From Nicotiana tabacum (taxonomy: Eukaryota > Streptophyta > Magnoliopsida > Solanales > Solanaceae), in contig NC_134095.1 of assembly GCF_000715075.1 (NCBI RefSeq), forward strand, positions 64,113,990 to 64,177,989: DNA of 64,000 nucleotides, read 5' to 3'. The notes under the pieces were generated by a model. It was given only the letters and a program-made list of their open reading frames with translations, did not search any database and had not been told where the DNA came from. This document shows positions 11,225 through 20,369 of the stretch, in pieces (position 1 is the first letter of the stretch; each line of letters begins with the position of its first letter). The position numbers and the translations under genes were made by a program.

Positions 11225-11233
11225 ACTCACCTT
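11225..11233 (-). promoter_or_regulatory. Splice-donor-like site in B LTR (solo copy)
   Basis: The minus strand reads AAG/GTGAGT, a near-ideal plant 5' splice site, about 530 bp downstream of the TATA-like box and 66 bp downstream of the palindrome. It is present in all three B LTRs. It could start an intron in the very long U5 leader; no acceptor can be chosen from sequence alone. Confidence 0.35.
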
Positions 11234-11298
11234 AAAACCCGAAAAATCAAAAACCTTAGCTTGGACTCGAACAGACCTTTCTTAAGGCTGAACGGACT

Positions 11299-11338
11299 TT
11301 AATCGAAGTGTTTCTCATATGAGAAACACTTCGATTAA
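11299..11338. repeat. 40-bp perfect palindrome in B LTR
   Basis: Two 20-nt arms meet at CATATG with no spacer; the left arm begins TTAATCGAAGTG and the right arm is its exact complement. It is also perfect in the 5' LTR (57948-57987). The 3' LTR (38975-39014) has one mismatch (C to A in the left arm). It lies within the probable transcribed leader, so the RNA would carry a long stem. Confidence 0.9.
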
Positions 11339-11763
11339 GGTCCATTAGACCTTAATCTCTTGGTTTAAACGAGATACGGACCAGTGACGAGGAATCCTAA
11401 GGTTCCAAAAATTAGATCCGGGATTCATGCTTCCCTGGTCAGATTCGGACCAAACCAAGCATGGTTTGGTCACGAGGGGGGTCCGGGGACTGTCTGGTAT
11501 GAATTTAGGGCAGACCGGTGTAGATCGAGTTTTGACTCGAATCTTCAAATGAAGATTCGAGAAGGTGGGATGGGATTCGAGATGTGCGGTTGGTGGATTT
11601 GGGTTCAGGACGGTGAGGAGCATCTATGGTGTTAAGGGTGGGGTCACCGGCGTTCATGCTGCCGGGATTAATGGCGAGGAATAAGGGGGCGGCTAGGGTT
11701 TCGTGGGGAAAGGGATGAGGACGAAGGCTGGGGTATTGGATAGGGGGAGGGTATGGTTGGGAA

Positions 11764-11771
11764 CTTATATA
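11764..11771 (-). promoter_or_regulatory. TATA-like box in B LTR (solo copy)
   Basis: The minus strand reads CATATATAAGTTCC, a good TATA box. It is followed by a C-rich leader-like stretch with ACGAAACCCTAGCC, a telobox-like word common in plant 5' leaders. Equivalent sites: 39441-39448 and 58413-58420. The implied start near 11735 gives a U3 of about 720 bp and a transcribed LTR part of about 3.2 kb. Confidence 0.45.
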
Positions 11772-12454
11772 TGAGATGGGTGGGGTTGATCTCAGCCGTT
11801 GGATGAGGCGAAATGGAAGGCTCAGATCTTTCCTCTGATGAGGAAACGGTGTTGTTTCTCATTCAGGGTTTGGGGGTTGGTTTGGGTAAGACGGGTCGGG
11901 TTAGTTCATGGGTATGGGAATGTGATCTAGGCCGTTTATCAATCTGAGATCAACGGCCCAGATCAGACCAGGCTAAAACGGTGTCATTTGGAAGCTCTGG
12001 GTATCAGCTGGTCTGGACCGGGGCAAGCTCACGGTTTGGGCTTGATTTGGGCCTCGAATTTAAAATAAAAATGAGCCCAAACTGATTTTTAACCCAATTC
12101 TACATTCTCTTTTATTATTATTATTTTTTATATAGTAATAATAATAGACACTTAATACAATTATTTGCACACACATATTAAAATATTTGAGGCAGGTAAA
12201 ATCAAACAAAAACAAAATCACGGACAAAGATGCCTATTTATGATTTTCTATTTAACGACCGGATCCCGGTTCAAATTACGCATGACACATACATTTTTTG
12301 TATTTTGCTTTAATAAAAATAAAATGGGCAAAAATTATAAATAATTAACAAAGTGCCATGTAAAATCCAAAAAATTGTACAATAGGACCATTTGTTATTA
12401 TTTTTATTTCTTTTTGGAGCGATTGTCGCGTAAAACAAAAATCACGTGCTCACA

Positions 12455-13126
12455 TTATCTTCTTCAATCCACCGAATTAGCACATAGATAAGCTTAACAA
12501 CAACATTCAAAACATAATAAAACTATTTATAACAATTTCCAGCCACAACAAACCATATATAGCCTCAAAACAACCCACAAAAAAGATAATGATTCTTTAA
12601 GCCATGTCAATTACTATCTTGCAGATTTTCACTCAAACAACTCAATCAATAGATGATTGACCTTAAGCACAACCAAAAACATGATTTGATTACCTTAGGC
12701 AGTAGATACAACTTGATATTCCCAGCTGGTGTAGCTCACAACAACCGTCAATCACACCACAACACTATAGGAGTTGTATTCTCTTCTTGAATCAACTTTT
12801 GTATTCAAGTTGGTGTGTAAACACTTGTATTTCGCCTTGAAGCTATAATATATATGAAGGAGGGACTGATTTTTAGCTTAATAATAAGAAAAACACGATC
12901 TAAGGTTACTTACCGTGGAAGAACCCTCTAAAACAGCCCCAAGATGAAGAGCTACGATCTAGCAAGCACCACGAGATTTCTAGCGTTGGATTCATGTTTT
13001 TATCTTAGGTTTTCACCCTAGAATCATGGAGAAACCATTGAAGATCATTTAGGGGGGCTTAAGAACTGTTGTGAATGAGAAAAATGAGTTAAAACGACAT
13101 ATAGTTGACTATGTCAAGCGAATTTT
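12455..13126 (-). mobile_element. Element C LTR, right segment (copy 1, truncated at junction J1)
   Basis: This continues the C LTR after the B solo LTR, beginning with the TTATC target-site copy. It matches 59149-59820 with a single 1-bp indel (TGATTTGATT versus TGATTTGGATT). That is far closer than the 1% or so seen elsewhere between the copies. It stops within AATTTT at 13121-13126, where the sequence jumps into the B internal region. Confidence 0.85.
13123..13126. other. Rearrangement junction J1 (C LTR to B internal)
   Basis: Left of the junction the sequence equals 59149-59820 (C LTR). Right of it the sequence equals 40249 onward (B internal). The two parents share TTTT exactly and AAGCGA-TTTT with one mismatch, so the join looks like microhomology-mediated end joining or template switching. 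It removes the last 72 bp of the B internal region, including the polypurine tract and hairpin. Confidence 0.85.
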
Positions 13127-13191
13127 GCCTATGGACTACTCCGTGTGAAGCATGTTTTGAAAGTTTTGACCGAATCTTGCTTCAAAGATTT

Positions 13192-13234
13192 CCTACATAT
13201 CCCGGGCTAAACAGGAATCAAGTTAATGTAGTTC
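13192..13234 (+). promoter_or_regulatory. Recurrent inverted-repeat motif (B, 3'-most site, copy 1)
   Basis: CCTACATATC, then GGAATCAAGTT, then AATGTAGTTC. In element sense it follows the telobox array and a purine-rich run (about 13610-13650). Copy 2 site: 40314-40356. Confidence 0.65.
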
Positions 13235-13815
13235 GGGAAGTTTCGGTAGCTGGGACTACCATGGGACTGCAATGCTTGCTGTTACTGCTGTTGCTGTAGT
13301 CACCACTGTTTTACTGACCGCCTTATTACAACCAAAGAAAAATTGAAACTGAACTTAAATACTTATATGCATGTCAACTGCTAGTTACAAGATCCCTATC
13401 TATGATTCTTTTGCGACTTGATCATGGGTCTTAGCTGATTTTGCTTGGAGACTTCGATCCGAATCTTGATGCTTGCGAGTTGTAGGTGCTTGCTTATTCT
13501 CTGGGATGCTGAGTGAGGCGTGACTGGCAGAGTTTTGAATCTTAATCCAATGTTGGAGTCGATCCGCATTCCATTTAACTCCGATATCTCGGGACATCTT
13601 CTTTTTGTCTTTTTCTTTTCTTTTTTTTTTCTTTTTTTTTTTGATTCTGAGTTGAGACTCACTTCGTGGGTCGTTTGATCCGTGTGGCTCGAGGTTAGAC
13701 CTGCGGGAGAAAAACAAACAAACGAACGAAATTTTCTGCCCCAGTTTTACTAGGAAAGTTTTGTGAATTATTAGTCAGGAAGTTCATAAAATTGATGAAA
13801 GAGGATATACATGCT
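13235..13815. other. Family B 3' spacer (copy 1)
   Basis: Non-coding between the 3' motif and the telobox array. The main feature is a long T/C run (about 13600-13642) that is purine-rich in the element sense and supplies spurious lysine-rich frames on the minus strand (13396-13717). No gene is supported. Confidence 0.6.
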
Positions 13816-15220
13816 CAGTTCAGGGTTGGGGCCCTAATACCGACTAGCTGGGGAGAAGTTTGGTTTTAGAGTTGAAACTCTAATACTGACCAAATGGGGG
13901 AAGGTTCAGTTTAGGGTTTAAAACCCTAATGCTGATTAAGAGGAAAAGTTCAGTTTAGGGTTTAAAACCCTGATGCTGACTAAAGGAAAAATTCAGTTTA
14001 GGGTTTAAAACCCTAATGCTGACTGCGTGGAAAAGCTCAGTTTAGGGTTTAAAACCCTAATGCTGGCTGAAAGGAAAAAAAAAGTTCAGTTTAGGGTTTA
14101 AAACCCTAACGCTAACTGAAGGAAAAAATTCAGTTTAGGGTTTAAAACCCTAATACTGACTAAAGGAAAAGTTCAGTTTAGGGTTTAAAACCCTAATGCT
14201 GACTGAAGGGAAAATTCAGTTTAGGGTTTAAAACCCTAATGCTGATTGCATGGAAAAGCTCAGTTTAGGGTTTAAAACCCTAATGCTGGCTGAATGGAAA
14301 AAAGTTCAGTTTAGGGTTTAAAACCCTAATGCTGACTAAAGGAAAAATTCAGTTTAGGGTTTAAAACCCTAATGCTGATTGCATGGAAAAGCTCAGTTTA
14401 GGGTTTAAAACCATAATGCTGGCTGAATGGAAAAAAGTTCAGTTTAGGGTTTAAAACCCTAATGCTGACTAAAGGAAAAATTCAGTTTAGGGTTTAAAAC
14501 CCAAATGCTGATTGCATGGAAAAGCTCAGTTTAGGGTTTAAAACCCTAATGCTGGCTGAATGGAAAAAAGTTCAGTTTAGGGTTTAAAACCCTAATGCTG
14601 ACTAAAGGAAAAATTCAGTTTAGGGTTTAAAACCCTAATGCTGATTGCATGGAAAAGCTCAGTTTAGGGTTTAAAACCTTAATGCTGGCTGAATGGAAAA
14701 AAGTTCAGTTTAGGGTTTAAAACCCTAATGCTGACTAAAGGAAAAATTCAGTTTAGGGTTTAAAACCCTAATGCTGATTGCATGGAAAAGCTCAGTTTAG
14801 GGTTTAAAACCCTAATGCTGGCTGAATGGAAAAAGTTCAGTTTAGGGTTTAAAACCCTAATGCTAACTAAAGGAAAAATTCAGTTTAGGGTTTAAAACCC
14901 TAATGCTGATTGCATGGAAAAGCTCAGTTTAGGGTTTAAAACCCTAATGCTGGCTGAATGGAAAAAAGTTCTGTTTAGGGTTTAAAACCCTAATGCTGAT
15001 TAAAAGAAAAAGTTCAGTTTAGGGTTTAAAACCCTAATGCTGACTGCATGGAAAAGCTCAGTTTAGGGTTTTAAACCCTAATGCTGGCTGAATGGGAAAG
15101 TTCAGTTTAGGGTTTAAAACCCTAATGCTGACTGAAGGAAAAATTCAGTTTAGGGTTTAAAACCTTAATGCTGATTAAAAGGAAAATTCAGTTTAGGGTT
15201 TAAAACCCTAATGCTGATTG
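13816..15220. repeat. Telobox tandem array (copy 1, about 30 units)
   Basis: Units of 43-46 bp share CAGTTTAGGGTTTAAAACCC followed by TAATGCTG and a short A-rich spacer. Each unit holds an inverted pair of plant teloboxes, TTAGGGTTT and AAACCCTAA, separated by one base. Three spacer types (ACTAAAGGAAAAATT, ATTGCATGGAAAAGCT, GCTGAATGGAAAAAAGTT) alternate in a fixed order through much of the array, giving a higher-order repeat of about 133 bp. The first two units (13816-13905) are decayed. It lies between integrase and the 3' LTR, where Ogre elements usually keep satellite-like repeats. Confidence 0.93.
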
Positions 15221-15639
15221 GCTGGGGACAAAGTTCGAGAATACTAAGCGACCTCTTTTTTTTTTTGAATTTTCTTGTTTTAGTAGAAGATAAAAGGGAG
15301 TTTCGTGGAAACTTACCTTTCGAGTGAATTCCTTATTGCCAAAATATTTCTTGTACCCATGTACCTTCTTCTTTGGGCGACACCTGCTTCTTGCACGGTT
15401 GTCTTGGATTAAACCTGTTTCAACTTTTCAGACAAAGAACAATTGTTAGTTCGGAAATGACGGTCGATTTGGTGACCTTGATCGTTCCCGGTTGCTTTGT
15501 TGCGTCTTCATTCTGTTGCGAAGTCCCGCCATTGATTTGATTCATATGCCGGAACCTTTTAGACCGCTCAGGTTTGTATTTCCAGATTCTGTAATGATTT
15601 GCCTCGTAAGGCTCTTTTTTTTTGTGTCCCGTTTTGCTT
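15221..15639. other. Family B non-coding spacer (copy 1)
   Basis: Unique sequence between the telobox array and a second, decayed repeat. It has a poly-T run near 15256 and no credible frame; the frames starting at 15492 and 15599 run into repeats. Confidence 0.55.
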
Positions 15640-15975
15640 GGAGGTTCTCAACGGGGATTTTATTGGAGGTATTCTGTGGGGATTTGTACAAAAGGACGTC
15701 CTATGGGGGAATATTTACAAAGTGTATTCTTTGTGTGGATCTTTGTACAATGGGGCATGCTGGGTAATTGTTTCGCAGCGGGCTTTCTAGGCTTGGTTGG
15801 GGTAAGCTTGTTGGGGAATTTTTACAAAGGGACTTGCTGAGGATGTGTTGGGGAAATTCCAACGGGGATATTTTTTTTTTTAATATATATTGGGGAGACT
15901 TTGTGGGTGGATTGTACAGGGAGAGACTCTGTGGGGATTCGTCCGAAGGAGGACTTGCTGGGGGAAATTTCTCTT
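15640..15975. repeat. Degenerate GGGGATTTGTACAAAGGGACTTGCTG-type repeat (copy 1)
   Basis: Around eight imperfect units of 25-40 bp revolve around TGGGGA-TTTGTACAA-GGGAC and TTGCTGGGG. They are too diverged for a regular register. The overlapping open frames here on both strands (15492-16220) come from this low-complexity structure. Copy 2 block: about 42655-42975. Confidence 0.6.
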
Positions 15976-16937
15976 TTTCCTCTTTACTTCGAACGCCATC
16001 AAACATCATGATTTATCAAGTTCGGACAGATGTACCAACGAAACGGGGTGTTTTCCTTCATGAAACGGAATTCCGTGAAAACAAACCTGCCACCTTCCCT
16101 CTCCGGTGTATCCTAAACTTGGGGTTAAAACATAAAAAAGGATTCGAAGAGAAACAAAGAAAGGAAAAAACAAATTTCAGGAAGGGAATGTCTCTTTCGG
16201 GACGAGAAAGACTTATCTGAGGAAGATAACACTGGCTTTAAATGACATGACATGCTCTTTGGACTGGCGCCTGACCTTCCATGAACTTGCGTTTCCCTAA
16301 ACCTGAACGGATCTGTGATTTCAAACCGGTGGAACTTTGCCGAGACCTCTTTGGGGTGGAGTCATTATTTTCGGCCAACAGCGCCCTTTGTGGGTTTTCG
16401 CTGGCTGACCTCTCTCATTTCTCTTCCTGTCCTCGCTTGATAGCACTCTTTGTGAGTTTTTACTAAACAAGCTCTCTCATTTTTGTTTCTCTACTCCCGT
16501 CGCCTCGTGGTGCCCGAAGGTTTTCACCGACGAGACTCTCTCATTTTATCTCTCTCAATTCAGAGTGTGCCGGTCTCCATTTGTGACGCTTATTGGTTCC
16601 CCACTATCTTTGGTAATTGATTTGAAGGCTTGTGCTTGGTAGAGAGAGGTAGATGATACTAACTTCTCAACTGCTCGACGTGCCCCGGTTTCAATTTCAG
16701 GGCGAATGGGATTTTATTGTTGGTGTGACTGAACCTCAGGGAGAGGCTGCCTACGTATCCTTTCGGAATCAAGTCAAACGTAGTTCAAGCCTCAATCAAT
16801 GTTTTGTTTTTGTTTTGTTGTTGTTTTTTTTTTTGTAAGCGGCCCAAAGGCTTGTAGAGAGAATTGGGTAGTGTTTGGGAGTAGTGGGGAATAAAACCTC
16901 CTTCATTTCAAATGTGTCAAGACTACTGGAGTATAAT
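15976..16937. other. Family B post-integrase non-coding region (copy 1)
   Basis: This is the 3' untranslated part of pol on the minus strand. It contains repeated CTCTCTCATTT words after GTTTTCACCGACGAGACTC-like segments (about 16380-16560), a poly-T run (about 16801-16836), and the recurrent motif at 16750-16786. No coding sequence is supported. Confidence 0.6.
16750..16786 (+). promoter_or_regulatory. Recurrent inverted-repeat motif (B, post-integrase, copy 1)
   Basis: CCTACGTATC, then CTTTCGGAATCA, then ACGTAGTTC. CTACGT and ACGTAG form a 6-bp inverted repeat, with TCC/GGA pairing inside. In element sense it follows the integrase stop and an A-rich run. Copy 2 site 43752-43788 has one change (CGTAATTC). 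Confidence 0.65.
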
Positions 16938-18242
16938 TCAAACGTAGTATCTCTTGACTGCATCCGCATTTACTGCTGTTTCGGGGTCATTTCCTTCGAT
17001 ATCACCTAAATACAATGCTCCTCTCGGCAATATCTTCCTTATGATGTATGGGCCTTTCCAATTTGGAGCAAACTTCCCTTTTGCTTCCTCATGATGTGGT
17101 AGAATACGCCTTAGTACCAACTGACCTACTTCGAAATTCCTGGGTCGGACTTTCTTGTTGTAAGCACGGGCCATCCTTCGTTGGTACAACTGTCCATGAC
17201 AAACCGCGGCCATTCGCTTTTCATCAATCAAAGTCAATTGCTCTAACCGAGTCTTGACCCACTCGCTGTCTTCGATTTTCGCTTTGACAATGGTTCGAAG
17301 CGAAGGAATTTCTACCTCTGCCGGTATTACAGCCTCGGTCCCATAAACCAAAAGATAAGGAGTCGCTCCTACTGATGTGCGTACCGTAGTGCGATACCCC
17401 AACAACGCAAATGGTAACTGCTCATGCCACTATCGGGAACTTTGGATGGTTTTCCTCAAAATCTTCTTGATGTTTTTATTCGCTGCTTCTACAGCGCCAT
17501 TGGCCTTTGGCCGATAAGGAGTATAATTCCTATGCGTTATTTTGAATTGCTCGCATACATCTCCCATCAAGTGACTGTTCAAGTTTGCTGCGTTATCTGT
17601 AATGATAGTCGCAGGAATACCGAAACGACAGATAAGATTTGAGTGTACAAAATTCACTACAGCTTTTTTAGTGACCGACTTGAGAGTGACAGCCTCTACC
17701 CATTTTGTGAAGTAGTCTATGGCAACCAGTATAAACCTGTGTCCATTTGAAGCCTTTGGTTCGATTGGTCCAATGACGTCCATGCCCCAGGCGACAAATG
17801 GCCAAGGCGCAGACATGAGATGCAGTTCTGTGGGAGGTGCATGAATCAGATCACCGTGCACCTGATACTGATGACACTTCCGAACGAAGCTAAAGCAATC
17901 CTTTTCCATGGTTATCCAGTAATAACCTGCTCGAAGGATTTTCTTTGCTAAGACATACCCGTTCATGTGAGGTCCGCACACACCTGCGTGTACTTCGTGC
18001 ATGATTTTCCTCGCTTCCTCGATATCGACACATCTTAGGAGATTGAGGTCCGGGGTCCTCTTATATAACAATTCACCGCTCAGAAAGAAACCACTTGCAT
18101 GTCGCCTAATGGTCCTCTTTTGATCTCCAGTAGCGTGCTCGGGGTATTCTTGTGTCTTCAGGAACCTCTTGATGTCATGGTACCAAGGCTGCGTATTTGA
18201 TCCCGCCTCGATTACATTGCAGTAACCGTTTCTTTCCTTAAT
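16938..18242 (-). pseudogene. Family B integrase (copy 1, broken)
   Basis: Ty3/gypsy integrase at the C-terminus of pol; it would insert the cDNA into chromosomes. The frame open from 18071 has the HHCC zinc site (H28, H35, C59, C66) and the catalytic D98, D159, E195 with DD35E spacing, in GMDVIGP, ITDNAAN and AVEAANK contexts. The C-terminal segment (16938-17405) carries a GPY/F module (KGPYIIRKI, LYLGDI). A TAG at 17430-17432 splits core from C-terminus and is shared with copy 2. A TAA at 18243-18245, where copy 2 has CAA, cuts it from RNase H. All catalytic residues survive, so decay is recent. Confidence 0.88.
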
Positions 18243-19145
18243 TTAGATTTCCAAAGGATCGACGTGGGCGTTGCCCGGGTAGGGTAGCATTGAAGCCAAA
18301 GTAGCAAGTGCATCTGCCAGTTCATTGTGACACCTCGGGATATACCTGAACTCTATTGATGTAAAGCGCTTGCTGAGGTCCTCCACATGCTGTCGGTATG
18401 GGATAAGTTTGACATCCCGAGTTTCCCATTCACCTTGGACTTGTCGGATAATCAGGTCAGAATCTCCCATAATCAATAAGTCTTCGACATCCTGATCGAT
18501 TGCCATATGCATGCCCATGATGCAGGCTTCATACTCAGCTGTATTATTTGTGCAAAAGAAACGCAGTCTAGCTGTGGCGGGATAATGCTGACCGGAAGGC
18601 GAGATCAAAATTGCCCCAATTCCTACACCTTTGGCATTCACGGCTCCATCAAAGAACATCTTCCAAACATGAGCGTCCTCCGAGACCAGCTCTAAGGCGT
18701 TTAATTCTTCATCTGGAAAGTAGGTACTCAATGGCTGGTATTCCTCATCTACCGGATTTTCGGCCAAATGATCTGCTAGCGCCTGGGCTTTCATTGCTGT
18801 GCGAGTGACATAGACTATGTCGAATTCGGTAAGCAGGATTTGCCACTTGGCCAGTCTCCCGGTAGGCATCGGTTTCTGAAATATATATTTCAAAGGATCC
18901 AGCCTGCTTATAAGGAAAGTAGTGTGGGCTTGGAGATAATGTCTCAGATTTTGAGCAACCCACGTCAGAGCGCAACATGTTCTTTCCAGCAGAGTGTATT
19001 TGGCCTCGTAGCCGGTGAATTTCTTGCTAAAGTAGTAGATTGCTTGCTCCTTCTTTCCGGTTATGTCGTGTTGCCCGAGGACGCAACCGAAAGAGTTCTC
19101 CAAGACTGTTAGATACAAGAAAAGTGGCCTCCCTGGTTCTGGAGG
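18243..19145 (-). pseudogene. Family B dual RNase H region (copy 1)
   Basis: Two RNase H-like domains follow RT. The first (about 19145-18780) is the native Ty3 domain but lacks the usual first aspartate, reading LYLTVLENSFGCVLGQ. The second (about 18671-18270) is an archaeal/plant-type RNase H with intact catalytic positions: FFDGA, TAEYEACI, MGDSDL and HNELADALA. It would degrade RNA in RNA:DNA hybrids during cDNA synthesis. This pair of domains is known from Tat-clade plant elements and places B there. The frame ends at TAA 18243-18245, a C-to-T change relative to copy 2. Confidence 0.85.
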
Positions 19146-20369
19146 GACCAAGACTGGGGGATTCGAAAGGTATTCTTTGACTTTATCAAAGGCTTCTTGA
19201 CACTCAGTTGTCCATTTAATCGCCGCATCTTTCCTTAACAGCTTGAATATGGGCTCACATGTGCTTGTCAGCTGGGCAATAAACCGACTGATGTAGTTCA
19301 ACCTGCCCAAAAGACTCATCACGTCTTTCTTTGTTCTCGGGGGAGGCAGATCTCTGATGGATTTTATCTTAGTTGGATCTAGCTCGATACCTCTCCTGCT
19401 TACGATGAAGCCCAAAAGTTTGCCCGACGGAACTCCGAAAGCACATTTGGCTGGGTTTAGCTTCAAGTCATACTTCCTTAGTCTCTCGAAGAATTTCCTC
19501 AAGTCTTGGATGTGATTATCCTACGTCCTGGACTTGACTATCACGTCATCCACATACACCTCTATTTCCTGATGCATCATGTCATGAAAAATGGCAGTCA
19601 TGGCCCTCATGTAAGTAGCCCCAGCATTCTTCAAACCGAATGGCATGACCCGATAACAGTAGGTGCCTCAAGGCATGGTGAAGGCAGTTTTCTCGGCATC
19701 CTCTTCATCCATCAGTACCTGATGATACCCAGCGTAACAATCTACGAAAGACTGTATCTCGTGTTTGGCGCAATTATCAACGAGGATTTGGATGTTGGGA
19801 AGTGGGAAATTATCTTTGGGACTTGCTCTATTCAAATCTCGGTAATCTACGCATACCCGAGTCTTCCCGTCCTTTTTCGGTACCAGAACCACATTCGCCA
19901 ACCATGTTGTATATTGGACTACCCGAATCACTCCAGTTTTCAGTTGTTTAGTGATCTCCTCTTTAATCTTGTCGTTGACCTCAGTTTTGAACTTTCGTTG
20001 CTTTTGTTGAACTGGAGGACAATCAGGATGAATCGGCAATTTAGGAACCACTAGATCAACACCTAGACCCGGCATGTCATCATATGACCAAGCAAACACG
20101 TCTTTAAATTCAAAAAGAAGTTGAATTATCACCTCTCGCGTTTTCTTGTCCGTGTGAATGCTTATTTTCGTCTCCCGGATTTCTTCAGGAGTTCCTAAAT
20201 TAACTGGTTCGGTGTCATTCAGATTTGGCTTAGGTTTATTCTCAAAATACTCCAACTCTCGGTTTATTTCCCTAAAAGCTTCTTCCGCATCATATTCTGG
20301 TTCTGGGTTCATTAATTCGCAGTTAAATAGCTCATTGTGATCTGGGCGTGAAGTCCGCAAGCATGTCAT
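19146..20369 (-). pseudogene. Family B reverse transcriptase (copy 1, two stops)
   Basis: RT of the Ty3/gypsy type. Motifs in order are VPKKDGKTRVCVDYRDLN, FPLPNI, FVDCYAGYHQV, the catalytic YVDD (near 19545), LNPAKCAFG, LLGFIVSRRGIELDP and LLGRLNYISRFI. Two in-frame stops interrupt it: TGA 19668-19670 (TGG in copy 2) and TAG 19503-19505 (CAG in copy 2). The start at 20369 is the methionine conserved in copy 2; upstream in-frame codons to 20498 fall in pyrimidine-rich sequence that looks like an intron end. In Ogre elements RT is joined to protease by splicing. Confidence 0.87.

Larger units (their letters stand above)
8490..12454 (-). mobile_element. Family B solo LTR (copy 1, 3,965 bp)
   Basis: A complete LTR (plus strand TGTCACACCTCC...GTGCTCACA) is flanked on both sides by TTATC and then by C LTR sequence. 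This is what LTR-LTR recombination leaves behind. It corresponds to the insertion that is still full length at 36167-59148 in copy 2, with the same site and TSD. It lacks about 45 bp near 12134 that both LTRs of the full element have. Substitutions shared now with one, now with the other LTR of the full element fit a recombinant origin. Contents: TATA-like box (11764-11771), 40-bp palindrome (11299-11338), splice-donor-like site (11225-11233), all on the minus strand. Confidence 0.93.

Noticed and set aside
11345..11635. Conserved overlapping frames in the B LTR on both strands.
   Set aside because: Conserved only because the LTR copies are about 99% identical; no domain, and substitutions do not favour silent sites by eye.
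13816..15220. A true telomere or interstitial telomeric repeat.
   Set aside because: The motif TTTAGGG is not in head-to-tail arrays; it is in 43-46 bp units with inverted pairs, inside the 3' region of a retroelement, and duplicated with it.
15492..16220. Several overlapping frames on both strands (up to 150 codons).
   Set aside because: They sit on a decayed G-rich repeat; frames shift between copies (42528-43013 versus 15768-16220), so there is no coding conservation.
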